A DNA stretch of 33,205 nucleotides, from NCBI GenBank assembly GCA_016778305.1, contig JADHPT010000016.1, positions 1 through 33,205 on the forward strand, written 5' to 3'. A model generated the notes under the pieces. It had not been told where the DNA came from and made no database searches. It saw only the letters and a list, made by a program, of their open reading frames with translations. Positions 17,270 to 24,191 of this stretch are shown here, in pieces (position 1 is the first letter of the stretch; each line of letters opens with the position of its first letter). Made by a program: the position numbers and the translations under genes. This DNA is from Candidatus Poseidonia sp. GTDB lineage: Archaea > Thermoplasmatota > Poseidoniia > Poseidoniales > Poseidoniaceae.

Positions 17270-17883
17270 AGCGGCCCGCAGATGAGTCGTGGATCTGGGA
17301 ATTGCTCGAGCGCAGCTTGTCGATCTGTTGGCCTAACAACGCCCGGTAAATCGCCGTTTTCTGGTGGATTCAAAGCCATCTGAACGTGGACGTGAGGGGG
17401 CCAGCCGCCGTTTTCGTTTTCATGACCCAAGCGTGCAATCACATCACCCGCTTCAAAGGTATCACCTACGGTCCAATCTTGAAGACTCTTCCAACTCAAA
17501 TGCCCGTAGAGAACCCAAAATGTACGTGCTGGTTGCATCTGTTGACTCCCCACACTGTCGGGCAAGGAGAGGTGGTGTTCAGTGATCAGGGTCGGGCCGT
17601 AGGAGCCCGGTTCGTCGTTCACGGCAATGGCGAAAATCTTGCCCGCCCCGAAGGCGTGGACGGGAGTGTCATGGGGTGCACCGAGGTCCAAGCCTACGTG
17701 GTGAGTGCGTTCGCCTTCAAACAATTCGGTGGTATACATCATCGGACGGTTTTCGTCATATCGTCCGACAGAATATCTGTAGGGGGCTTGCCAATCATCG
17801 GGAGAGGGGCGTGAGAAATCATGCACCCAATAGGATTCATCAAAAATAAGCGTTGGATGAAAGAAAGATGATGGCTCATCCAT
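17263..17883 (-). CDS. M23-type zinc metallopeptidase-like protein without signal peptide
   Basis: 206 residues from the ATG at 17883; a GTG at 17892 is an alternative. The zinc-site motifs of LytM/M23 peptidases are intact: HVGLDLGAP (HxxxD) near 64-72, VLYGHLSW, and the final PPHVHVQM (HxH). The spacing and the segments YGPTLITEHH and NENGGWPPHVHVQ recall the M23-like domain found in aminotransferase/phosphotransferase fusion proteins, more than secreted murein hydrolases. That is a memory-based family comparison. There is no signal peptide or membrane helix, and archaea lack murein, so the substrate is unknown and probably cytosolic. The gene converges on the isomerase (7 bp overlap) and diverges from the GT-C-like gene. 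Confidence 0.85.
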   Translation of the reverse strand: MDEPSSFFHPTLIFDESYWVHDFSRPSPDDWQAPYRYSVGRYDENRPMMYTTELFEGERTHHVGLDLGAPHDTPVHAFGAGKIFAIAVNDEPGSYGPTLITEHHLSLPDSVGSQQMQPARTFWVLYGHLSWKSLQDWTVGDTFEAGDVIARLGHENENGGWPPHVHVQMALNPPENGDLPGVVRPTDRQAALEQFPDPRLICGPLY

Positions 17884-17955
17884 GCCTTGCACACGGGGGG
17901 TTTCTACTTGAGGTTTCGCAGAATACTCAAGTCATGCCTGTGACGTGCTCCTTTC
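17884..17955. promoter_or_regulatory. Divergent intergenic region, M23-like / GT-C-like genes
   Basis: About 72 bp between divergent starts. The TATA-like GAATACTC near 17921-17928 lies about 30 bp before the ATG at 17956 and a similar distance before the GTG at 17892 on the other strand. No Shine-Dalgarno is visible before the ATG at 17956, which would fit a leaderless transcript. Confidence 0.3.
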
Positions 17956-20259
17956 ATGCTCGGTAGCATTGTTGTGCTTTTGGTACCGAGTTTGCTACCG
18001 GGCTGGGCTCTTGCATCCATTCTCGACGGCAGTGGCGATCGGTTACGAAAAGGGTTGCTTTCACCAGCACTTGGATTGTTACTTCTCTACGGCGTGTCCG
18101 GGGGGCTTCTGTTGCTCAACCTGTGGTCAATTTGGACTGCATTCATTGCCTTCGCTGCCCTCAATGCCATCGCTTGGAGACTGGTGTATGTTCGTCATGA
18201 GGAAGTATCTCAGCGCAGCCACTGGCAGCTGCTCGAAGCGGCTATGCACGGTGAGGTAAGTGAAACAATTACCACAACCATCAGCGAAGAGGCGGGGGCG
18301 CAATTAGAATTCCAGGCGAACCGTCATCTCCCCTTGATGGCGCTCAGCATCGCAATAGCCTCTATCGCCTTGCTCAGTCCTTTTCTGCAACGCTATCCAT
18401 TTGGAGTGGACTGGATTGGTTTTGCTGTTTTGAGTCAACAAATAGCAGTCGAGGGGAACTTGACGCTGAGTGGGACCAATCAAGGGTTTTGGACCTACCC
18501 TCCTGCCTTTCCCTCGCTTGCATCGTGGGTGGTTACAATCACTGGGACCGATGCAGGAGAAGCCGTTTTTCATCTGGGACATTACACACTGTTCGTCCTC
18601 CTCATCGGCTTTATGGGAGCTTTTGATCGTCACGGCGCTGGCGCTTATGCCGTCTTGTCGATGGGGTTGGGTTTGGGATTGTTTGCAAAGACCTTCGATT
18701 CGGGTTACCCAAGCGTAGCCAGTCAACTTGGCCTCATCGTCGGAGTCTTGGTGCTCCTGCGCCCAAGTCACGAACGACAACGACATCACACGGTGGGCCT
18801 TTGCATGGCCTTGCTATGCATCGCCATGATCCATCCTACGGGCGCCATCTATCTGGCACTCTTCATGCTCAGTCACGTGATTCATGGTTTCAAACTGGAT
18901 GACGAGGAGCATCAAGAATTGGTTCGTCGCTTTGCTTACGTAGTCTCTACTTTCATCACCTTCGGGTTTGCCCTTGCACTCCTCGTCATCGCTCCGCGTC
19001 TCTTCGAGGAGGCCGTATTTTCTGAATATGGATGGCAGGGCGGTCGTCCGCTTTTGGTGTACAATGGATTTGTACTCCTCGCTGCTGGGTTTGCAGCCAT
19101 TGGTTTGAGAGCGACCCTTGAAGCAAGAATCATCACAACGTGGTTTGCCTGTCTTTGGTTACTGAGTTGTGTTCATCTGGTTGAAGGCTTGCAAAACATC
19201 CCCATTCTTTCGCTTCTCTCATACACGCTTTACTCCATGGCTCTGCATGCATTCCACGTCCCATTAGCACTCTTGGTGGCCCTTTGGTGGTCACCCAAAA
19301 CCAACTTGACACCCGTGGATGAAGACGCGGTCATCAGGTGGCCATCCATGCCAAAATCTGCAGGCCTCGTCGTGTTGAGTGGCGTATTGTTAGGTGCTTT
19401 GTTCGCACCATCCATCGCATTGAGCCTGGCACAACATGATGAATTGCAAGCAGTCGCTCCCGGCGATCATGAATTGCGAGAACGCCTTGGTGAATTAGAA
19501 GGTGCAATTTACACCGAAAACATGCATTGGGGCTATGTTTGGAATGCGCCTGAAGGTGTTCAAACCACTTCAATTCCCGCACTGGGACTCGTTTACTTGA
19601 CCGGGGGAGAACAAAGCAATGCCACTCGAGCGATATACGCAGATAATGTCAGTTATTTTCGTGTGAATAACATGAATCACGCCCTTACGTCTCCTCTCGG
19701 CACCATTCAATGGGCTCTGGCAGTTTCCCCGTTCTGGGAGCGTCTCATCGAGGTAGACGGTGCGGCATTGTGGGTGCTTGTTCCCGAAGGAGATGCCGAG
19801 ATAAGTATCCTCACCGGTATTGGTGGTGAGGATTGTGTGGCATGTACTTCTCGTCTTGACCCCTGGCGTGACCATCGGTTCCGAGATCCAATGAACCTTG
19901 GAGACGAGCGCCCATTCCTTGCTGAGGGGACCGAAGCACAAGTCAAGATTTCCTCGCCTCCAACGGCCACGAAACTCTGCGTGACCTACGAAGTCATCGG
20001 CGAAGTCAATGGATTGTACATCCAATCCGGCAGCGGTCTCGAACGGCCCTTCCATGCCCTCAGGCAGGATGCTGGCTACCATCAGGGATGCTTTGACCTC
20101 GATGACGATGCACCGATTGAGCATCTCAATATTTCATGGAAGGTGGATGAACCTACGCGTTGGGTCAATCCATTGGGCTTATCGGGAAGAGATACGGTGT
20201 TGATCGATCGTACGGGAGTCAAGTTTCATTGGATTGAATGGCAGGGCGTGAGTTCATGA
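17956..20259 (+). CDS. Polytopic membrane protein, probable GT-C type glycosyltransferase
   Basis: 767 residues. The N-terminal ~490 residues form about 12-13 hydrophobic helices, beginning MLGSIVVLLVPSLLPGWALA. A charged loop (~75-120) follows the third helix. The segment FGVDWIGFAVLSQQIAVEG, then QGFWTYPPAFPSLASWV, resembles the first external loop of GT-C fold enzymes, where an Asp often coordinates the lipid-linked sugar. The remaining ~280 residues form a non-membrane domain with four or five cysteines (including CVACTSR) and beta-rich character. I do not recognise a precise family. The GT-C call comes from topology, the loop pattern, and tight coupling to a dolichyl-phosphate-sugar synthase-like gene: the stop overlaps its start by ATGA. 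Such a pair would make and then use a lipid-linked sugar at the outer membrane face. Confidence 0.65.
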   Translation: MLGSIVVLLVPSLLPGWALASILDGSGDRLRKGLLSPALGLLLLYGVSGGLLLLNLWSIWTAFIAFAALNAIAWRLVYVRHEEVSQRSHWQLLEAAMHGEVSETITTTISEEAGAQLEFQANRHLPLMALSIAIASIALLSPFLQRYPFGVDWIGFAVLSQQIAVEGNLTLSGTNQGFWTYPPAFPSLASWVVTITGTDAGEAVFHLGHYTLFVLLIGFMGAFDRHGAGAYAVLSMGLGLGLFAKTFDSGYPSVASQLGLIVGVLVLLRPSHERQRHHTVGLCMALLCIAMIHPTGAIYLALFMLSHVIHGFKLDDEEHQELVRRFAYVVSTFITFGFALALLVIAPRLFEEAVFSEYGWQGGRPLLVYNGFVLLAAGFAAIGLRATLEARIITTWFACLWLLSCVHLVEGLQNIPILSLLSYTLYSMALHAFHVPLALLVALWWSPKTNLTPVDEDAVIRWPSMPKSAGLVVLSGVLLGALFAPSIALSLAQHDELQAVAPGDHELRERLGELEGAIYTENMHWGYVWNAPEGVQTTSIPALGLVYLTGGEQSNATRAIYADNVSYFRVNNMNHALTSPLGTIQWALAVSPFWERLIEVDGAALWVLVPEGDAEISILTGIGGEDCVACTSRLDPWRDHRFRDPMNLGDERPFLAEGTEAQVKISSPPTATKLCVTYEVIGEVNGLYIQSGSGLERPFHALRQDAGYHQGCFDLDDDAPIEHLNISWKVDEPTRWVNPLGLSGRDTVLIDRTGVKFHWIEWQGVSS

Positions 20260-20996
20260 GCAAAAGCCATGAAGAAATCCATGCTAGCACCGACATGCAA
20301 CACCTCGTTGTTCTCCTTCCCGTGCTCAATGAAGCACTCGGGTTGGATTGGGTGCTGAAACGGCTCCCCATTGATGCTCTGAAAACCATGGGCTTCACGG
20401 TATCGGTCCTTGTGATGGACGGTCATAGTACCGATCAAACAAGTGATGTTGCAGCAGACCATGGCGTTCATTTCCTCGAGCAACACGGGCATGGAAAGGG
20501 GAGTGCCATCCGCCATGGTTTCAGCGAAGCCCTCGTGATGGGTGCGGATGTTGTGGTGATGTTGGACGCTGATGGCACCTATGCGCCTGATGAGATGACC
20601 AAACTTATCGCACGTCTTGACCGCTATGATGTGGTGATAGGAGATCGTTTGAGTGGCAAGATCGCTCCAACCGCCATGACTCGAATGAATTTCATTGGCA
20701 ACCACCTCCTCACGTGGTTTGCTACCGCCCTTTACGGCGTGACCACCAAGGATGTCTGCTCTGGTTATTGGGCCTTCAACCAACGGAGCATAGAGACCTT
20801 GATCTTGAACAGCGTCTCCTTTGAAATCGAGGCTGAGATGTATGCGAACATGGTGCATCAAAACATTCCCTTCGGTTACCATCCGATTTCCTACGGACCT
20901 CGAATCGGCGAGGCGAAGTTAGGGTCCACTGCGGACGGTTGGAAGATTCTGCGCAAATTGGTCACCCGCCGCATTCTCCCCGAACCAACCCTGTGA
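20256..20996 (+). CDS. GT2 glycosyltransferase, dolichyl-phosphate mannose/glucose synthase-like
   Basis: 246 residues from the ATG at 20256, which overlaps the upstream stop (ATGA). An in-frame start at 20238 is less likely. The fold is GT-A: LVVLLPVLNEALGL, then LVMDGHSTDQTSD for nucleotide binding, GKGSAIRHGF, and the metal-binding DADGTYAPDEM. VIGDRLSGK and VCSGYWAFNQRSIE match the dolichyl-phosphate mannose/glucose synthase group. These enzymes transfer a sugar from GDP-Man or UDP-Glc to dolichyl phosphate. There is no C-terminal membrane domain, so the protein is of the short, soluble or peripheral type. Coupling to the GT-C-like gene suggests a donor-synthesis/transfer pair. The sugar cannot be read from the sequence. 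Confidence 0.9.
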   Translation: MSKSHEEIHASTDMQHLVVLLPVLNEALGLDWVLKRLPIDALKTMGFTVSVLVMDGHSTDQTSDVAADHGVHFLEQHGHGKGSAIRHGFSEALVMGADVVVMLDADGTYAPDEMTKLIARLDRYDVVIGDRLSGKIAPTAMTRMNFIGNHLLTWFATALYGVTTKDVCSGYWAFNQRSIETLILNSVSFEIEAEMYANMVHQNIPFGYHPISYGPRIGEAKLGSTADGWKILRKLVTRRILPEPTL

Positions 20997-21042
20997 CGAA
21001 TCCAATCCAAGAACTCAAAACACTGAGATAAATGCGCAGGCC

Positions 21043-22098
21043 ATGCACCGGCACAAGGCAATTGTTCTCGGTGCAGGTGGACTGGTGGGCCAACGGCTTC
21101 AACAGCGACTCGTGAACCATCCAATGTTCGAAATTGCTGCCGTTGCCGGAAGCCCCTCATCTGCTGGTCGCTCACTCAGCGAAATCCCGTGGAGATTGGA
21201 TGAACCCCGCCCTGCACTACCCGAGACGATTGTTATTGATTCCAATGCGAAGGATTTGAGTCAACAATGCCGTTTACTCGGTATCGAATACGCTTTTTCT
21301 GCCTTGCCATCATTCATTGCGGTTGATGTTGAGAACGATTTGGTGGACGCTGGCATCACCGTGTTTTCAAATGCAAGTTCATACCGCAGAGCACAGGGTG
21401 TTCCGCTCATCATACCGGAAATCAACCCGCAGCATTATCTTGAATCTCGTCACTATTGTGCCACCAACTGCACGCTCATTCCTCTTGCTCTTCCCGTTGC
21501 TGCTCTCGCCAATGTCGTTGAAGTTCTGTCAGTCCAAATGAGGAGCGAACAAGCCCTGTCGGGTGCGGGGTGGGAACTCCTCTTCGATGAAGAAGCATTG
21601 GCAGGTCGAGTCAACCCCTTCATCGATGGAGAGGCTGAAAAGACAGCCGCAGAGCTCCTCCACGTAATGGGCAATCTCTCCAACCAATCGGTCTCTCCCG
21701 CCGAGATGGGTATTGAAGTCAATTGTGAGCGAGTTTCCCGACCCGATGGTCACCAGGTCTTTGTTGAACTCGTCACCGCTGAGCCACTGAATCACCATCA
21801 AATCATCGATGCCTTTCGCATGTTGGGCTTGCAGGGTGAATTGCCAAGTCGCCCCAATCAGGCCATTCATATCGTCGAGCAGATTGACGTTGATCATCAC
21901 CTGTGGAGTGATGGAACTTCATTCAGTGAACATCCTGACCCGAGCAAGGACCTCAAAACCGGCATGGCTGTTGTTGTGGGGAATGTCTCGGTGGACGGAT
22001 GCAAGATTACCTTCAGTGCATACTCTCACAACACCGTGCGTGGGGCAGCAGGAGGCGTCGTCTATTTGGCGGAATTTGTGCTCGCCAACACTTCGTGA
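21043..22098 (+). CDS. asd: Aspartate-semialdehyde dehydrogenase
   Basis: 351 residues. The enzyme reduces aspartyl phosphate to aspartate semialdehyde with NADPH, the branch point to threonine, methionine and lysine. The N-terminal Rossmann motif is VLGAGGLVGQRL (8-19). The catalytic cysteine lies in ATNCTLIPLAL (Cys143), where the usual residue after Cys-Thr is also Thr. SEQALSGAGWELL corresponds to the family's QAVSGAGYPG. CERVSRPDGHQVFVEL carries the conserved substrate-binding/catalytic segment with its His. The C-terminus reads HNTVRGAAGGVVYLAEF. It is of the archaeal/fungal class. It stands 46 bp after the GT2 gene with no obvious link to glycosylation, and no other gene of the pathway is in the window. 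Confidence 0.92.
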   Translation: MHRHKAIVLGAGGLVGQRLQQRLVNHPMFEIAAVAGSPSSAGRSLSEIPWRLDEPRPALPETIVIDSNAKDLSQQCRLLGIEYAFSALPSFIAVDVENDLVDAGITVFSNASSYRRAQGVPLIIPEINPQHYLESRHYCATNCTLIPLALPVAALANVVEVLSVQMRSEQALSGAGWELLFDEEALAGRVNPFIDGEAEKTAAELLHVMGNLSNQSVSPAEMGIEVNCERVSRPDGHQVFVELVTAEPLNHHQIIDAFRMLGLQGELPSRPNQAIHIVEQIDVDHHLWSDGTSFSEHPDPSKDLKTGMAVVVGNVSVDGCKITFSAYSHNTVRGAAGGVVYLAEFVLANTS

Positions 22099-22152
22099 TT
22101 TTAATTCGGTATGCCTAAAACACCGTTCGCCTTCCATTGAACTGGTGCGCCA

Positions 22153-23205
22153 ATGGGAATCACAGCAATGATACCGGACATGACCATTGGGCAGTTGACC
22201 CAAGAAGCGTCAGCCCGGTGGGGTGAAATCTGGGACCAACATGCCACCCGGATGCGCATTCTCTTGCTGTGCCCGCGCAAAGAACGGAAAATGATGGAAC
22301 TGCACGGTGATATGGTTGAGCACGGCCAGCCGGTGATGGCTGTCTTTCATCGACCCAGAGCAGAAGCCCCTCTTCTTGAGGAACAAGGCTTTGACCCTCG
22401 GGCTGCTTCCTTCCAATTTGTTGACATTTCAACACCCGACCTCGGTCCATGGATGCAACACATGGTCAACAATGAAGGATGGATTCGTGGCTCAATTGAG
22501 ATCGCATCAACACCCTTCTCTGTAGGATTGCCATCCCAACGACCCTTTGAAACCGAGCGAACGCTCTACTTCCGTCATCCCTCACTGCCTGCACTCGAGA
22601 AGTACTACCTGCCCTTCCCTGTGGAATCACTACCCGGGAAGTGCTTTGTCAGCCTCCCTCGCAGGGCTGCTGCAGAAATGGCTCGTCAACAAGCCGAGGT
22701 CTTAGGAATCGGCCGTTTGGAAAAACCTGTCCCGGAACCTGAACCTGCTCCGCCACAACCGCCTGCACCAAACGTTGAGGAAGCAGCGGCTCCCGTTGAA
22801 ACCCCGGAAGAACCTGTTCCTCCAGCCCCTGAACCTGCTGAACTGCCCGAAGAGTTCGCCGTCCCCTTGCCACCCTCTGCTAGCCCTGCGGACGAATCAG
22901 TGGACGATGACGATCCCGAACAGGTACCACTCCCTGCCCGAGCAGGTGCGCAACCATCGGGAGAAGAAATGCCACTCGAGCAACAAGAGGATGTCGAACT
23001 ACCCGAGGCGGTCGCTGAGCAAGAACCGGACCGAAGTGACCTTGAGATTGAATTGCGTTCCTTCTTCCAAGAACTGATCGACGCTGGGGTTGAACCAAGC
23101 GAATTCATGGATGATGCACGTTGGGAAGACCTCAACGAGCGCGCCCTTGCTGAAAGCCTAGAAACCTGGCCAATTTTATTGGAAATGACAGCCATGAGCC
23201 GATAA
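22153..23205 (+). CDS. Unknown three-part protein with Pro/Glu-rich linker
   Basis: 350 residues; I do not recognise a family. Residues 1-~185 look like a compact alpha/beta domain: RMRILLLCPRKERKM, a strand PVMAVFHRP, and later a PGKCFVSLPRRAAAEM element. Residues ~190-290 are a disordered, Pro/Glu/Ala-rich linker. Residues ~293-350 form a predicted helical acidic domain (LEIELRSFFQELIDAGVEP, then ARWEDLNERALAESL). There is no signal peptide or membrane helix, so it is probably cytosolic. GGTGC precedes the ATG; a second ATG lies five codons in. The gene is followed 41 bp later by the zinc ribbon and RNA-processing genes in the same direction. Its linker and acidic end suggest a protein-protein scaffold, but this is inference only. 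Confidence 0.8.
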   Translation: MGITAMIPDMTIGQLTQEASARWGEIWDQHATRMRILLLCPRKERKMMELHGDMVEHGQPVMAVFHRPRAEAPLLEEQGFDPRAASFQFVDISTPDLGPWMQHMVNNEGWIRGSIEIASTPFSVGLPSQRPFETERTLYFRHPSLPALEKYYLPFPVESLPGKCFVSLPRRAAAEMARQQAEVLGIGRLEKPVPEPEPAPPQPPAPNVEEAAAPVETPEEPVPPAPEPAELPEEFAVPLPPSASPADESVDDDDPEQVPLPARAGAQPSGEEMPLEQQEDVELPEAVAEQEPDRSDLEIELRSFFQELIDAGVEPSEFMDDARWEDLNERALAESLETWPILLEMTAMSR

Positions 23206-23246
23206 GATTGAAGATGAAGAGACCGTGCCAATCATGAGGGAGCGAC

Positions 23247-23435
23247 ATGGGATTTTGCATCAACTGTGGACAGCAACATCATGATGGCACCCGGTTCTGC
23301 CGCTTTTGTGGCAATCAACAACCTGGCGAACCCTTGCTCCAACGCCTTCGAATCGAAGCACAGCAGATTCATGCAATTCGTCTCCAGATGCAGACCCAAC
23401 AACAAGGCAATTCCTATCAGCAACGTCGCTGGTGA
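23247..23435 (+). CDS. Small zinc-ribbon protein
   Basis: 62 residues with two CxxC knuckles: FCINCG (Cys4, Cys7) and FCRFCG (Cys18, Cys21). A Gln-rich helical tail follows (about 28-60: RLRIEAQQIHAIRLQMQTQ). GAGGGAG lies seven bases before the ATG, a strong ribosome binding site, which supports a real gene despite its size. It ends 5 bp before the METTL5-type methyltransferase start, so the two are almost certainly co-translated. The short knuckle spacing is that of the common zinc-ribbon domain, not of Trm112, the zinc protein that activates METTL5 in eukaryotes. A partner role is a hypothesis from context. Confidence 0.85.
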   Translation: MGFCINCGQQHHDGTRFCRFCGNQQPGEPLLQRLRIEAQQIHAIRLQMQTQQQGNSYQQRRW

Positions 23436-23440
23436 AGGGC

Positions 23441-24091
23441 ATGCGTCCCAAGCATTTGGCGATTCAACTCTCTCGTTTAGCACCGCATCCATGCTTGCGT
23501 GTTGAACTTGAACAGTACGCTACAGAGGGAGACCTCGCCGCGTATTGGATGCTTGCGGTCGATCAACTTGATGGTATTGAAGGCCAGCACATTGTTGATT
23601 TAGGAAGCGGGAATGGAATTTTGGGAATTGCCGCCTTGCTTTTGGGCGCACGGAAGGTGACTTTTGTTGAAACCGACGAGGACGCTCTCGAGGTCCTGCA
23701 ATCCAATATCAACAGTCTCGATGAATCACTGCTGGCCCAAGCCAACGTGATCAATGCACGCATTGGCCGTGACGCTCTTGACCTCGCCGCCGTTGACTTG
23801 ATCGTCATGAACCCTCCTTGGGGTGTTCAAACAGCCAAGGCTGACCGCCCTTTTTTGGAACTCGCTTTTGGCTCCGATGCTTCTGCCGTTCACGTGCTCC
23901 ACAGCGAGAAAGCAGCACATATTGAGCCCCTTGCGAAGGACCTCGGATGGGAGTGGGAACACATCATACGAACCGTCTTCAGATTGCCTCCCACTTACAT
24001 GCACCACAGCCAGCGACGCGGGGATACCGAGGTCATGTGCTGGCGTTTTCACAGACCCGGTGATGCCCGCCTTCCCCAAGACGAATCCTAG
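23441..24091 (+). CDS. METTL5-type rRNA N6-adenosine methyltransferase
   Basis: 216 residues from the ATG at 23441, preceded by GGTGAAGG. A frame start at 23306 would lie inside the zinc-ribbon gene and is rejected. The class I SAM-dependent fold is clear: LEQYATEGDLAAYWML (23-38), VDLGSGNGILGIAALLLGA (52-70), FVETDEDALE (75-84) and the catalytic IVMNPPWGVQ (121-130; NPPW, N6-adenine type). VHVLHSEKAAHIEPLAKDLGW and FRLPPTYMHHS then follow the METTL5 C-terminal pattern. METTL5 makes m6A in the small-subunit rRNA decoding region in eukaryotes; archaeal homologues are expected to do the same in 16S rRNA. It sits in a run with exosome and RNA-binding genes. Confidence 0.88.
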   Translation: MRPKHLAIQLSRLAPHPCLRVELEQYATEGDLAAYWMLAVDQLDGIEGQHIVDLGSGNGILGIAALLLGARKVTFVETDEDALEVLQSNINSLDESLLAQANVINARIGRDALDLAAVDLIVMNPPWGVQTAKADRPFLELAFGSDASAVHVLHSEKAAHIEPLAKDLGWEWEHIIRTVFRLPPTYMHHSQRRGDTEVMCWRFHRPGDARLPQDES

Positions 24092-24106
24092 CCGACCCGT
24101 GAGGGG

Positions 24107-24138
24107 GGTTGAAAAGGAAGGAGCCCTCGCCTTCAACC
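24107..24138 (+). other. Inverted repeat in the leader of the Csl4-RRM gene
   Basis: A perfect 7-bp stem (GGTTGAA at 24107-24113 with TTCAACC at 24132-24138) lies between the METTL5-type stop and the Csl4-RRM start. Two more G-C pairs are possible across a two-base bulge. It lacks a U-run, so it does not look like a terminator. It could be an RNA structure in the leader. Confidence 0.35.
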
Positions 24139-24191
24139 AGCGTAACAGCGTGCGACTCACACCGAGCCACGTCGCTAAAGGAATGATTACA

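Noticed and set aside
22686-23231. A 181-codon open frame on the minus strand, rich in Ser and Gly
   Set aside because: It mirrors the Pro/Glu-rich linker of the plus-strand gene; the low-complexity Ser/Gly composition is the expected antisense reading of such codons, and it has no ribosome binding site or family motif.
23247-23435. The small zinc ribbon as Trm112
   Set aside because: Trm112 has a different cysteine spacing and a central helical insertion; this protein has the short knuckle spacing of general zinc ribbons.
23823-24191. An N-terminal extension of Csl4-RRM
   Set aside because: It overlaps the catalytic half of the METTL5-type gene out of frame, and Csl4 similarity begins at the ATG near 24192.
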